Numbered from the stretch's first letter, positions 24,560-33,957 are shown. The stretch: DNA of 64,000 bases from Alphaproteobacteria bacterium (GCA_019232625.1 JAFANP010000035.1:201512-265511), one strand, 5' to 3'. Numbers and translations are program-made. The notes: generated by a model not told the origin, from the letters alone.

Positions 24560-25591
24560 TCAGCCGACGCGCAGCACGCGGTCGATGACGCCTTGCCGGA
24601 GGAGGCTGTGGGCGAGGATGGTCTCGACCAGCACCGCATGGCCGAGGCCGAGGGCGCGGGCCGAGCGGGAGACGGTCTTGCGCGACCACAGGTTGCACGA
24701 GAGGTTGACCTCCATGAAGCGCAGCGCGCCCGACGCCGGGTCCCAGCGATATTCGAAGCGCCCGTAGTCGAACGGCCAGAGCTCGCCGAGGAGCTTGGCG
24801 GTGTGCGCGTGGGCCGCGGCGACGACCGAGGGGTCGTCGATGCGCCGCAGCGGGTCGTCGCCGGCGCTCGCGGCCAGGCCCCGCTTCTCCTCGTAGCTCC
24901 TCAGCCGGCCGGGCTCGTCGGGGAAATAGCCCATCGGCGGGAGCAGCCACGGCCCACGCGCGCCGATCACCGGCACGGCGACGTCGATCAGCGGCGCCCA
25001 GGGCTCCAGGATCACGTCGTGGCCGGAGGCGAGGATGTGGCGCGCATGCGCCTCGGCCGGCTGCCAGGAGTCGAACAGGCCGACGCCCCAGGAGGCCGAG
25101 CTGGCGTTGGGCTTCACCACCAGCCGCTCCCATCGGAACGGTGGAGGCGCGAGGGCCTCCTGTCCGCGCCGGACGCAGAGCCATTCCGTCACCGGCACGC
25201 CGAGGTGGCGCGCGACCACTTTCATCAGATGCTTGTCGTCGCCGAGCCCGCGCAGGATCGGCGCCGCTCCCAGGAAGGGAAGGCCGCGCCGGGCGAGGAG
25301 CAGGGGCGCCAGCATCTCGCTGTTGAGGAAGCCGCCGCGGTTGAGCAGGGTGACGACGAAGTCGGCGTCCGGCCGCTCGTAGAGGGCGTCGTAGCGATCC
25401 GCGGCTTCGACTGCGAAGCCGATCGAGCGCAGCGTCTTAAGCATCTCGTGGTGGTAGACGGCGTGCGTGCCGTCCTCCGCATCCGGGCTTCCCCCGGAGC
25501 GGGCATGCTTGGCGAGGAAGAGCAGCCGGAGACGCTCCTTGTCCTCGTCGAAGACCTTGAGCGGCCCCTGCCGCCCGACGAGCATTCTCAT
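24560..25591 (-). CDS. ATP-grasp enzyme, D-Ala-D-Ala ligase-like
   Basis: 343 residues from ATG 25591 with GGAGG seven to eight bases upstream. The ATP-grasp pattern is visible: LVVKPNASSASWGVGLF (phosphate loop and lysine), HDVILEPWAPLIDVAVPV (adenine/ribose side), FEYRWDPASGALRFMEVNLSCNL (the metal-binding Glu and Asn). This matches the D-alanine-D-alanine ligase branch, whose members join amino acids through acyl phosphates. It is not the cell-wall ligase itself: no mur or fts genes are adjacent and the N-terminal domain differs. It ends 35 bases before the sigma-factor operon on the same strand. The substrate is unknown. Confidence 0.78.
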   Translation of the reverse strand: MRMLVGRQGPLKVFDEDKERLRLLFLAKHARSGGSPDAEDGTHAVYHHEMLKTLRSIGFAVEAADRYDALYERPDADFVVTLLNRGGFLNSEMLAPLLLARRGLPFLGAAPILRGLGDDKHLMKVVARHLGVPVTEWLCVRRGQEALAPPPFRWERLVVKPNASSASWGVGLFDSWQPAEAHARHILASGHDVILEPWAPLIDVAVPVIGARGPWLLPPMGYFPDEPGRLRSYEEKRGLAASAGDDPLRRIDDPSVVAAAHAHTAKLLGELWPFDYGRFEYRWDPASGALRFMEVNLSCNLWSRKTVSRSARALGLGHAVLVETILAHSLLRQGVIDRVLRVG

Positions 25592-25756
25592 GACCGCGCC
25601 TCCTTGCCGTTCTCCTCTCAAGGATGCCGGCGCGGCGGCTTTGGATGAGAAGTGCCGATAAGTATTTGACAAGTCCGGGACATCTCAAGAAGTTGCTAAC
25701 CTTCGGTCCAACGGCGACTCGTCGTTGGATTACTCATGATTCGGAGGGGGAATCAC

Positions 25757-27271
25757 ATGGCCGCCAAGACTACGAAGACCGCCGCTGCGCCCGAGAACGT
25801 CATTTCGGTGGAGACGCGATTTAAAGGAACGATTTCCTCGACGGTGACCCCGGGCGGTCCCCAGAGCTTGGCCGATCCCGACCCGGATCATGACGGCATC
25901 GCCTATAACGGCAAGCCGATCTTCACGACCGAGCAGGCCGCGCATCAGCTCGACCGAAACGGCGCGATCTGGCCGACGAACAACGGCGTCATCACCTACA
26001 CCTTCGCCGAAAAGGCGCCCGGCGGGCAGTATAACAACCCGCACAATTACGACTTCCTCGGCTCCTACATCGAAGGCTTCGAGCCGTTCACGCCCGAGCA
26101 GCGCGACGCCGCGCGCAAGGCGATCCAGCTGTGGGACGATCTCGTCGCCGTCAGGTTCGTCGAGAAGAACGGCGCCGGCGCCGACATCGTCTACATGAAC
26201 ACGTCGACCGGCCCGGCGCAGGCCGCCGCCTACACGCCGTTCTACAACGGCACGCACGGCCGATTCGCCAAGATCCAGGGCGACGTCTACGTCAACCAGC
26301 AGCAGGGCGACAATTTCGACCTCAAGCCCGGCGGCTACGGCGAGACCACCCTTGTCCACGAGACGGGCCACGCCCTGGGCCTGGAGCATCCCGGCGACTA
26401 CAACTTCGCCGTCGGCGGCGTCATCACCTACGCCCACGATGCCAGCTACTTCCAGGATTCCTATCAATATTCGATCATGTCCTACTTCAACGCCGGCAAC
26501 ACCGGCGCGACGGGCTTCGTCAACTGGGCGACCGGCGGCTACTACCAGACTCCGCAGACGCCGATGATCCACGACATCGCCGCCGTGCAGGCGATGTACG
26601 GCGCGGACCTCACCACCCGCACCGGCGACACTACCTACGGCTTCAACTCCAATGCGCAGCGGGACGTGTTCGACTTCACCACGAACAAGAATCCGTTCCT
26701 CACCATCTACGACGCGGGCGGCCACGACACGCTCGACCTGAGCGGCTTCAGCCGTTCCTCCGTGCTCGACCTTCGTGAAGGGCATTTCAGCACCGGCTGG
26801 GGCCAGGAGGTGAACGCCGCCCAGCTCAACGCGCTCTACGGCCTCAACCTGCCGCAGGCGTTCTGGGATGCGCTCTTCGACGGTCGCACTGCCAATCCCG
26901 GCTTCCTCACCGACAATATCGGCATCGCCTTCGGGACGGTGATCGAGGACGGCAAGACCGGCGTCGGCAACGACACGCTGATCGGCAACGATGTCGGCAA
27001 CCGCCTCGACGGCGGCGCCGGCAACGACAAATATACCGGCAATGGCGGCGCCGACGTGTTCGTGATCGCTCAGAAGGGCTTCACCGACACCATCACCGAC
27101 TTCCAGGCCGGCGTCGACAAGCTCGATCTCAGCGCGTTCCACATCAGTGCGTCGGACCTGTCGTTCAGCGGCAACGTTTTGCTCGCCGACACCGACCATA
27201 ACGGCATCGCCGACCTCGCCGTCGTCAGCCAGACCGGCGCCATCGCGGTCGCCGACATCCTGTTCGGCTGA
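25757..27271 (+). CDS. Serralysin-like M10 metallopeptidase with RTX repeats
   Basis: 504 residues from ATG 25757, preceded by GGAGGGGG. The zinc site is HETGHALGLEH (His201, Glu202, His205, His211) and the Met-turn is SIMSYF, as in serralysins. The tail has a few RTX calcium-binding repeats (GNDTLIGNDVGNRLDGGAGNDKY, quoted in part: GGAGNDKYTGNGGADVF) and ends with an amphipathic strand and ADILFG. Serralysins are secreted by type I systems without an N-terminal signal peptide, which fits here. No matching aprD/E/F exporter is in the window. A second, larger family member is at 41987-44683. Confidence 0.93.
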   Translation: MAAKTTKTAAAPENVISVETRFKGTISSTVTPGGPQSLADPDPDHDGIAYNGKPIFTTEQAAHQLDRNGAIWPTNNGVITYTFAEKAPGGQYNNPHNYDFLGSYIEGFEPFTPEQRDAARKAIQLWDDLVAVRFVEKNGAGADIVYMNTSTGPAQAAAYTPFYNGTHGRFAKIQGDVYVNQQQGDNFDLKPGGYGETTLVHETGHALGLEHPGDYNFAVGGVITYAHDASYFQDSYQYSIMSYFNAGNTGATGFVNWATGGYYQTPQTPMIHDIAAVQAMYGADLTTRTGDTTYGFNSNAQRDVFDFTTNKNPFLTIYDAGGHDTLDLSGFSRSSVLDLREGHFSTGWGQEVNAAQLNALYGLNLPQAFWDALFDGRTANPGFLTDNIGIAFGTVIEDGKTGVGNDTLIGNDVGNRLDGGAGNDKYTGNGGADVFVIAQKGFTDTITDFQAGVDKLDLSAFHISASDLSFSGNVLLADTDHNGIADLAVVSQTGAIAVADILFG

Positions 27272-27324
27272 TCCGGCGGGACAAAGAGGGGAGGGGGCTC
27301 GCCGCGGCGGGCCCCCTTTTCGCG

Positions 27325-28224
27325 TCAGCCGAGCTTGAACAGCGCCCGCTCCGCTTCCACCGCCTCGCGGATGAAGCGGACGACGGCCTTCACCCGCGCG
27401 AGCTCCGCCAGGTCCTGGTGGACGATCATCCAGAGGCTCCGCGTCAGCGCGACCTCGTCGGGCAGCACCCTCACCAGGCGCGGATCGCCCGCGGCGAGGA
27501 AGGCGGGGAGCACGCACAGGCCCGCCCCCGCCAGCGTCGCGCGCAGCTGCGCGACGAGGTTGGAGCTTTCGAGGCTCGCCGCGCCTTCCGGCGCCACGTG
27601 ACGGACGAAGTCCAGCTCCGGGAAGTGGAGCAGGTCCTCGATATAGGTGACGAAGCGGTGGCCGCGGAGGTCGGCGGCGCCGCCTATCGGCGGCTGCGCG
27701 GCGAGGTAGGCCGGGGCGGCATAGAGGGCGAGGTCATAGTCGATCAGCCGGCTCACCGTCAGCCGGCCGGAAGGCGGGCGGGAGACGGAGATGACGACGT
27801 CGGCGTCGCGTCGGGAGAGGCTGAACACCGCGGAGGCGGCGACCAGCTGCACGCGCAGCCGCGGATGGCGCTCACGCAGCGCGGCGATGCGCGGCGCCAG
27901 GAACCAGCTGCCGAAGCCTTCCGGCGAGCCGATCCGCACCGTCCCCTCGACGCTGAGGGCGGTGCCGCCCACCCGTTCCGCCGCGCCGAGCGCCAGCCGC
28001 TCCATCTCCTCGGCGATCGGCACCAGCCGCGTGCCCTGCTCGGTCAGATCGTAGCCGCCGGGGCTGCGGTCGAACAGCTTGGCGCCGAGGCGGTGCTCGA
28101 GCGCGGCCACCCGCCGCGACAGGGTGGAATGGTCGACGCCCAGCCGGGCCGCCGCCGCCGTCAGCCGCCCGGTGCGGGCGACGGCAAGGAAAGGCTTCAG
28201 GTCGTTCCAGTCGAACTCGGCCAT
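27325..28224 (-). CDS. LysR family transcriptional regulator
   Basis: 299 residues, standard length. The N-terminal winged helix reads FLAVARTGRLTAAAARLGVD, then HSTLSRRVAALEHRLGAKLFDR, the classical LysR HTH and hinge. The co-inducer-binding domain follows (VRIGSPEGFGSWFLAPRIA). It is convergent with the serralysin gene and divergent from a small ORF at 28320. LysR proteins commonly control the divergent neighbour, but no enzyme gene follows there before the repeat at 28513. The effector is unknown. Confidence 0.93.
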   Translation of the reverse strand: MAEFDWNDLKPFLAVARTGRLTAAAARLGVDHSTLSRRVAALEHRLGAKLFDRSPGGYDLTEQGTRLVPIAEEMERLALGAAERVGGTALSVEGTVRIGSPEGFGSWFLAPRIAALRERHPRLRVQLVAASAVFSLSRRDADVVISVSRPPSGRLTVSRLIDYDLALYAAPAYLAAQPPIGGAADLRGHRFVTYIEDLLHFPELDFVRHVAPEGAASLESSNLVAQLRATLAGAGLCVLPAFLAAGDPRLVRVLPDEVALTRSLWMIVHQDLAELARVKAVVRFIREAVEAERALFKLG

Positions 28225-28319
28225 ATGGGAATTTCCGCACAGCGGTTCCGGGACATTCCCGATGGTCGCCGCGGGCCGTTTATGAGAGTGAAGCTCATCC
28301 CCTGCAAGAGGTAGACACG

Positions 28320-28508
28320 ATGTTCGAGGCTCATGCCGCCCCGACGGCTGCGGAAATGGACCTGATAGAGCGCGATGCGGATGCGGATTTCCGCACGCCG
28401 GCCGATCCCGAAGCGGGATGGGCCTCGCGCGATCCGGACCAGGCTTTGCTCTTCCTCTTCGTCAGCCCCCGCGCCTGCGGCGCCCTCGAGGAGCTGATGG
28501 CGCTCTGA
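28320..28508 (+). CDS. Small hypothetical protein
   Basis: 62 residues, ATG 28320 preceded by AAGAGGTAG. The sequence is acidic in the middle (EMDLIERDADADFRTPADPE) and hydrophobic near the end (ALLFLFVSPRACGALEEL). I recognise no family. It is divergent from the LysR gene with about 95 bases between the starts, and its stop sits just before a palindromic repeat. It could be a LysR-controlled small protein or a chance reading frame. Confidence 0.4.
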   Translation: MFEAHAAPTAAEMDLIERDADADFRTPADPEAGWASRDPDQALLFLFVSPRACGALEELMAL

Positions 28509-28512
28509 ATCC

Positions 28513-28645
28513 CCGGAAATTCCTCCCCCGGCTTCCCGGGGGAGGGGGACCGCGCGAAGCGCAGTGGAGGGGGCTCTCGAAGCCCCCGAGAGATCCTTCC
28601 CCATGCTTGGCATGGTCGCCGTCCCCCTCAACTGCCGGGGACGTT
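28513..28645. repeat. Sphingomonad-type intergenic palindromic repeat (type A), copy 2
   Basis: It has the same build as the element at 322-452: a CCTCCCCCGGCTTCCCGGGG arm, GACCGCGCGAAGCGCAGTGG, then a CCATGCTTGGCATGG core and a CCCCCTCAACTGCCGGGG arm. The two copies are diverged but clearly of one type. The remaining bases to 28732 hold only the leader of the next operon. Confidence 0.75.
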
Positions 28646-28732
28646 GGACCCGCCGGTCGCGTCCGGCTCAATTAGGCTTTGACGATGTACGCCTAGTGCG
28701 TCACTTTCGCTCCCGGATAGCGAGGGGGCGCT

Positions 28733-29395
28733 ATGTCGAACGTTGCCGGCAAGGCCTATGCGATGAACGTTCTGACGCCGATCCGGCCGTCGAGGACTTG
28801 GTTCGCGCGCCTCATCTTCATGTTCACCCGCGCCCGGCCCGATACGCTGGCCGGGCTGCTCGGCCTCTCCTTCATCCATTTCGCGCGCTGGATCCTGATC
28901 CGGCGCGATCAATGGCCCGACTTCGGCCAGCCCAAGGAGCGGATCGAGAACGATTACATGCTCTTCGTGTCGAACTTCAACGGCACCTGGGACCAGTATA
29001 TCGACGCCTTTTCCGACGGCCTTCCCGGCGGCCTCGACCTGCTCTGGTATACGAGCGTCAAATATCCCCATTCGATCCCGATCACGCCGTTCAAGGCCTA
29101 CATCCGGGCCAATCAGATCGACACCGATTATTATTACAACGCGACGCCGGGGGCCGCACAGAAGGACATCAAGGCGGCGATGCGGCTGCGCCGGGCGCTG
29201 ATCGATCTCGGCAAGCAGCATGCGGGGCTGACGCCGGAGCAGTTCGCGGCAGCCTACCGCCAGATGCTGGTCGCGCGGCAGAACGACCTTCGCGGGCAGG
29301 GGGAGGCGCCGGTCGCCTCGACCGACACCGCCTGCGCCGACGTGAACCGGCTGCCCTACGTGCGGGCGCGCTGGGGGAGCCGGGCCGATGCCTGA
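28733..29395 (+). CDS. Unknown protein, first gene of the DyP-peroxidase operon
   Basis: 220 residues. The N-terminus is basic with a possible amphipathic segment (TLAGLLGLSFIHFARWILI). A central part is rich in aromatic residues (FVSNFNGTWDQYIDAFSDG, SVKYPHSIPITPFKAYIRAN), and YYYNATPGAAQKDIKAAMRLR follows. I do not recognise a characterised family. The 3' end overlaps the next gene by 8 bases and that one overlaps the peroxidase gene, so all three are made together. The proteins probably act in one complex or pathway around the peroxidase. Confidence 0.72.
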   Translation: MSNVAGKAYAMNVLTPIRPSRTWFARLIFMFTRARPDTLAGLLGLSFIHFARWILIRRDQWPDFGQPKERIENDYMLFVSNFNGTWDQYIDAFSDGLPGGLDLLWYTSVKYPHSIPITPFKAYIRANQIDTDYYYNATPGAAQKDIKAAMRLRRALIDLGKQHAGLTPEQFAAAYRQMLVARQNDLRGQGEAPVASTDTACADVNRLPYVRARWGSRADA

Positions 29396-30347
29396 TTACG
29401 ATTCCGGCCATTATTTCTACACCGGCCTCTTCCCGGTCGACCTAAGGCCGACCCGGCGCAGCGACCAGAGCATAACCTCGCACAGCCACCTGCTGCGCGA
29501 GGAGCTGGCCGAGCTTCCCAATTTCAGCCCGGACGACCGGGCCGCTCTGCCGAGCCCCTTCTCCCGCTGCCGGCGCACCCATTTCGCGCGCCTGTCGGTG
29601 GTCGACGATCCGGCCTTCAACGGCCGGGTCCAGGAGGATGCGCTGGTCGCGGCGGTCACGGGCGTCGATCTCCTCCTCCACCAGCCGGTGGATCATTTCT
29701 CCCGCTCCTGGCTCGTCTTCGTCGCCGATGCGGACGTGCCGGACGGCAGCGACGCCTCGCGCGACCTGTGGGCGCAAGGCCTCTGGGAGGTGATGGAGCC
29801 CGAATTGAGGGCGCTGTTCCGCCACTGCCTCGGCTTCGGCAACGTCGAGGACGGCCAGGCCTTCGCCGCCTATCTCGCCAAGGGGCAGGTCGAGACGACG
29901 ATGAGCTTCAACGATTATTGGATCGACCCGCCCAACCTGCCGGTGCTCGGCGCGGGGACCCTGGCCGCCGCCGCCGGGGCGGCGCTCCTGGTCTTCCTCG
30001 GCACCGCCTGGCTGATCCAGCATTACTGGCGGGGCGGTTGGTGGCTGTGGGTGCTGGCGGCCTTGCTCGGAGTCGGCGCCGCGCTCTGGGCGGTCTATTG
30101 CCTGGTCATGAGCCGCGGCGCCAAATCCTATCCCGCCGGCTGGGAGGCCGACCTGCCCGGCGTGCTCAAGAGCCTCTACGTGCAGCAGCATTTCACCCGC
30201 TTCGCGATGGACAATCAGGGCGCATCCCCGGCCGACCTCCACGCCGCCTTCGGCCGTTTCCTCGGCGAGGTGTCGCCGGCGGACCGCGGCGAGCCGACGC
30301 AGAAGCCCGGCCTGGTGCCCGAACGTCTGCGGGGGACTGCGTCGTGA
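29388..30347 (+). CDS. Membrane protein of unknown function in the DyP-peroxidase operon
   Basis: 319 residues. A soluble N-terminal half of about 185 residues (PTRRSDQSITSHSHLLREEL, LPSPFSRCRRTHFARLSVVD, SRSWLVFVADADVPDG) precedes two membrane helices (LGAGTLAAAAGAALLVFLGTAWL and WWLWVLAALLGVGAALWAVYCLVM). A short soluble tail follows (SLYVQQHFTRFAMDNQ). The N-terminal part with THFAR and WLVF resembles dimeric alpha/beta-barrel folds such as those in the DyP superfamily, but weakly. It overlaps both flanking genes and may anchor the peroxidase at the membrane. Confidence 0.72.
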   Translation: MPDYDSGHYFYTGLFPVDLRPTRRSDQSITSHSHLLREELAELPNFSPDDRAALPSPFSRCRRTHFARLSVVDDPAFNGRVQEDALVAAVTGVDLLLHQPVDHFSRSWLVFVADADVPDGSDASRDLWAQGLWEVMEPELRALFRHCLGFGNVEDGQAFAAYLAKGQVETTMSFNDYWIDPPNLPVLGAGTLAAAAGAALLVFLGTAWLIQHYWRGGWWLWVLAALLGVGAALWAVYCLVMSRGAKSYPAGWEADLPGVLKSLYVQQHFTRFAMDNQGASPADLHAAFGRFLGEVSPADRGEPTQKPGLVPERLRGTAS

Positions 30348-31960
30348 GCGGCCGCAAATACCCCGTCGACATCGAATATGCCGACATCCAGGGCGGCATT
30401 CTCACCGCCTACGGACGGCTCGGCTTCCCGTTCGGCCGCTTCGGCCTCGTCTCCATCTCCGACGCCGCGGACGGCCGGCGCTTCGTCGAGGCGCTGCGCC
30501 ACAAGGTGACGACCGCCGTGCGCTGGCCGTCGAGCAAGCAGAAGATCCCGCCGGGCCGGCTGGTGGTCGAGCGGCCGCTCGTCACCCTCAATCTCGCCTT
30601 CACCTACCGCGGCCTGGAGGCGCTCGGCGTCCCGACCCGCACCCGGCGCGGCCTGCCCGACGAGTTCATGGACGGCATGGCGGCGCGGGCGAAGATCCTC
30701 GGCGACGACACGAAGGAGAATCCGCTCTCCGGCTGGGACGAGGTCTGGAGGCCGCAGGGGACGGGCAAGCGGGTCCACATCCTCGTCATGCTCAACGCGC
30801 AGATGGGCCCCGACGGCCAGCCGGTACCGGCGCTCGGCGCCGCCCAGGCGGACGTGGCGCGCCTGTGCGACGAGATTGCCGGCGTAGAGTTGCTCTCGGG
30901 CCATGGCGGTCCGGACCCGCACTGGCAGCAGCTCGAGGCGCTTCGGGATTCCAAGGGCCTGCCGTGCCCGAAGGAGCATTTCGGCTATACCGACGCGATC
31001 AGCGACCCCGTCTTCGAAGGCCAATATCCCAAGGAATATGAGAAGGACCGGGCGGTCGGCTTCGGCGCCACCGACGGGGCCGGCAATTGGCGCCCGCTTG
31101 CCGCCGGCGAGTTCCTGCTCGGCTGGCCGGACGAGGCGCAGGAGATACCCGGCGCGGCGATGCCGCTCGACTTCAGCCGCAACGGCACCTTCATCGCCTA
31201 TCGCAAGCTCCACCAGGACGTCGACGCGTTCAACGCCTGGGTGGACTGGGCGGCCGGCCGGCTCCAGCAGGCCTGGAACCTCGCCACGCCGGACATCGCC
31301 CGGCAGACCCTGCTCGCCAAGATGGCGGGGCGCTGGCCGGACGGCGTGCCGCTCGACGTCGCGCCGACCTTCGCCGACCTGCAGCGCTTCAATGCCGAAT
31401 GCGAGCCCGACAAGGAGGGACATGTCGTCCGCGACGAGAGCGCGCGGGCGCGGGCGCTGGTCGATTTCGGCTATCGCGAGGATCCGGACGGCATCAAATG
31501 TCCGCTCGGCGCCCACATCCGCCGCTGCAACACCCGCGACACGCTCGATCCGCGCGGCGATTCCCCCGACGCGTCCACCCGAATGGGCTCGGCGCTCAAC
31601 AATCGCCGCCGCATCCTCCGCCGCGGCCTCCCCTACGGCAATGCCGGCGACGGCACGAACGACCAGGGCATCGTCATGCTGGTGACCTGCGCCAGCCTCC
31701 AGCGGCAGTTCGAGTTCGTCCAGCAGCAATGGCTGAACTACGGCCTCGATGCGAACTCGGGCAACGACACCTGCCCGCTGGTCGGCAATCACGGCGAGGA
31801 CGAGAAGTTCGTCATCCCGGCCGATCCGAAATCGGGCGACCCGCCCTTCATCGCCGGCGGCCTCAAGCAGTGGGTGACGACCCGCGGCGGCGATTATTTC
31901 TTCGTTCCGTCGATGACGGCGCTGAGGATGATCGGGATGGGCGTCGTCGATCCCACCTGA
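30344..31960 (+). CDS. DyP-type heme peroxidase family protein
   Basis: 538 residues from a GTG at 30344 that overlaps the previous stop (GTGA). DyP features are GYTDAISDPVFEG at the place of the GxxDG motif (here D-A rather than D-G) and LGAHIRRCNTRDT with the proximal heme ligand His391 and following arginines. The family oxidises dyes, lignin-like phenolics and other substrates with hydrogen peroxide. There is no signal peptide or Tat motif. Compared with ordinary DyPs of about 300-350 residues it is long, with inserts before and after the heme-binding region. Two unknown proteins precede it in the same operon. Confidence 0.85.
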   Translation: MSGRKYPVDIEYADIQGGILTAYGRLGFPFGRFGLVSISDAADGRRFVEALRHKVTTAVRWPSSKQKIPPGRLVVERPLVTLNLAFTYRGLEALGVPTRTRRGLPDEFMDGMAARAKILGDDTKENPLSGWDEVWRPQGTGKRVHILVMLNAQMGPDGQPVPALGAAQADVARLCDEIAGVELLSGHGGPDPHWQQLEALRDSKGLPCPKEHFGYTDAISDPVFEGQYPKEYEKDRAVGFGATDGAGNWRPLAAGEFLLGWPDEAQEIPGAAMPLDFSRNGTFIAYRKLHQDVDAFNAWVDWAAGRLQQAWNLATPDIARQTLLAKMAGRWPDGVPLDVAPTFADLQRFNAECEPDKEGHVVRDESARARALVDFGYREDPDGIKCPLGAHIRRCNTRDTLDPRGDSPDASTRMGSALNNRRRILRRGLPYGNAGDGTNDQGIVMLVTCASLQRQFEFVQQQWLNYGLDANSGNDTCPLVGNHGEDEKFVIPADPKSGDPPFIAGGLKQWVTTRGGDYFFVPSMTALRMIGMGVVDPT

Positions 31961-31963
31961 GCG

Positions 31964-33565
31964 TCAGCGGCGCGGCAGTGCGAAGCGCTGAAGCTTGCCG
32001 GTCGCGGTCTTGGGGAGCGCCGGGACGAACTCGATTTCGCGCGGATATTTGTAGGGCGCGATCAGCGCCTTAACGTGCTCCTTGAGCGCCGCCTCCAGGG
32101 CGTCCGACGCCGGCCCGTGGCCTTCCGCCAGGACCACGAAAGCCTTCACCTTGTGGCCCCGCGCCTCGCACGGGACGCCGATGACGGCGCATTCCGCCAC
32201 CGCGGGGTGGGCGTAGAGGGCGCTCTCCACTTCCGGCGCGGCGATGTTGTAGCCGGCGGAGACGATCATGTCGTCCGATCGGGCGACGAACCAGAAATAG
32301 CCTTCCTCGTCGAGCCGGTAGGTGTCGCCGGTGACGTTCCAGCCGTCCTGGACGTACTGCGCCTGGCGGTCGTCGTCGAAATAGCGGCAGCCGGTGGGGC
32401 CCTTGACCGCCAGCCGTCCGGTGCCGTGGGGGAGGGGGGTCCCGCTTTCGTCGAGGACGCAGGCCCGGTAGCCCGGCACGGCCTTGCCGGTGGCGCCGGG
32501 GCGTATGTCGTCGCCCGCCGCCGAGATGAAGATGTGCATCATCTCCGTCGCGCCGATGCCGTCGACGATCCTCAGCCCGGTCGCGTCCCGCCAGGCATGC
32601 CAGGTCGCGGCGGGAAGATGCTCCCCGGCCGAGACGCAGGTGGCGAGGGAGGCGAGGGGGGCGTTCCCCTCCAGGGCGCCGAGCATCGCCTTGTAGGCCG
32701 TCGGCGCGGTGGCGAGGTGGGTCACGCGGTGCCGCGCCACCGTTTCGAGCAGCGCCTTCGGGCCCGGCTGCTCCACCGTCACCGCGGTGCCCGCGAAGCG
32801 CCACGGGAAGACGAGCTGCATGCCGAGGCCGAAGGTGAAGGCGATCGGCGCCGAGCAGGCCCAGCGTCCGCCCGGCTCCGGCTTCAGCACGTGGCGGGCG
32901 AAGCTGTCCGCCGAGGCGAGCACGTCGCGGTGATAGTGGATGCAGCCCTTCGGCCGGCCGGTCGTGCCGGAGGTGAAGGCGATCATCGCCGGGTCGTCGC
33001 GGTGGGTGTCCACGGCCGGCCAGCCGGCCGGGACCTGCGCCAGCCGTCCCTCCAGCGCGCCGCCGCCGGCGTCTCCGCGGTAGGTGAGGAGCGAGCGGAC
33101 CAGCCCCGTCTCGTCCGCGGCCGCCAGGAAGTCGGAAAGGCAGGCCTCGTCGACGATGGCATGACGGATCTCGGCGCGCTCGATCAACGGCGCGATCTCG
33201 CGCGGGCGAAGCACCGGCACGGTGGTGACGAGCACGCCGCCGGCCTTGAGCACGCCGAGCCATGCCGCGAACAGCATCGCGCCGTTCGGCCCGCGCAGCA
33301 GCACGCGATTGCCGGGGACCAGACCCTCCTCCTCGGCCAGCAGGCGGGCGATCCGGTCGGAGAGGGCGCGCATCTCGCCGTAGGTCCAGGTTCCGGCGTC
33401 GTTGACCACCGCCGCAAGGTGGGCGGGCGCGCGGTCGATCAGCTCGACCGCGGCGTTGAGCCGCTCGGGATAGCGAAGCTCGGGTAGGTCGAACAGGAAG
33501 TCGGGCTGCAGCTGCGGCGGCGGCAGCCGCTCGCACACGAAGCCGTCGACATGCGCCGATCTCAT
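31964..33565 (-). CDS. Aryl-CoA ligase, probably 2-aminobenzoate-CoA ligase
   Basis: 533 residues of the AMP-forming acyl-CoA synthetase family. Motifs: MIAFTSGTTGRPKGCIHYHRD (P-loop, quoted in part TSGTTGRPKG), GIGATEMMHIF (the aromatic-acid branch pattern), GDTYRLDEEGYFWFVARSDDMI and the C-terminal lysine in LPKTATGKLQRF. Its position as the last gene of an operon with a monooxygenase/reductase of 2-aminobenzoyl-CoA type supports activation of 2-aminobenzoate (anthranilate) or salicylate. Start ATG 33565 overlaps the RidA gene stop by one base. Benzoate-CoA ligase activity is the alternative. Confidence 0.85.
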   Translation of the reverse strand: MRSAHVDGFVCERLPPPQLQPDFLFDLPELRYPERLNAAVELIDRAPAHLAAVVNDAGTWTYGEMRALSDRIARLLAEEEGLVPGNRVLLRGPNGAMLFAAWLGVLKAGGVLVTTVPVLRPREIAPLIERAEIRHAIVDEACLSDFLAAADETGLVRSLLTYRGDAGGGALEGRLAQVPAGWPAVDTHRDDPAMIAFTSGTTGRPKGCIHYHRDVLASADSFARHVLKPEPGGRWACSAPIAFTFGLGMQLVFPWRFAGTAVTVEQPGPKALLETVARHRVTHLATAPTAYKAMLGALEGNAPLASLATCVSAGEHLPAATWHAWRDATGLRIVDGIGATEMMHIFISAAGDDIRPGATGKAVPGYRACVLDESGTPLPHGTGRLAVKGPTGCRYFDDDRQAQYVQDGWNVTGDTYRLDEEGYFWFVARSDDMIVSAGYNIAAPEVESALYAHPAVAECAVIGVPCEARGHKVKAFVVLAEGHGPASDALEAALKEHVKALIAPYKYPREIEFVPALPKTATGKLQRFALPRR

Positions 33566-33957
33566 CAGTCCGGCACCACCGCGATGGTCTCGATCTCCAC
33601 CTTCGCCGCGGGCTCGACGAGCCGCGCCACCCCGACCACCGCCATCGCCGGATAGACCGCGCCCATCACCCGCCGCCACACCGCGCCCACCTCCCGCAGG
33701 TGGGTGGAATAATGGTCGCAATCGGTGACGTACCAGGTCATCCGCACGATATGCTCCGGCCCCGCCCCGTCCTCGGCGAGGATGGCGAGCGTGTTTAGGA
33801 GCACCTGCTCGAGCTGGCCGGTCAGCGTGTCGGACACGAGCCGCTCCTCCGCGTCCCAACCGATCACGCCGGCCGTGTAGATCGTCCGGCCGCGCGCCGA
33901 GACGCCGTTCGAATAGCCTCTGGGCCGCGGCCAGCCGGGGGGCTGGAGCCTCTTCAC
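33565..33957 (-). CDS. RidA-family (enamine/imine deaminase-like) protein
   Basis: 130 residues from GTG 33957, which overlaps the acyl-CoA dehydrogenase stop (GTGA). The RidA/YjgF fold is evident: [50 protein letters not shown] (in parts) and [22 protein letters not shown] with the conserved arginine and glutamate. RidA proteins hydrolyse reactive enamine or imine intermediates. In a pathway that dearomatises 2-aminobenzoyl-CoA an enamine would be formed, so hydrolysis with loss of ammonia is a sensible role here. That step is inferred. Confidence 0.85.
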   Translation of the reverse strand: MKRLQPPGWPRPRGYSNGVSARGRTIYTAGVIGWDAEERLVSDTLTGQLEQVLLNTLAILAEDGAGPEHIVRMTWYVTDCDHYSTHLREVGAVWRRVMGAVYPAMAVVGVARLVEPAAKVEIETIAVVPD

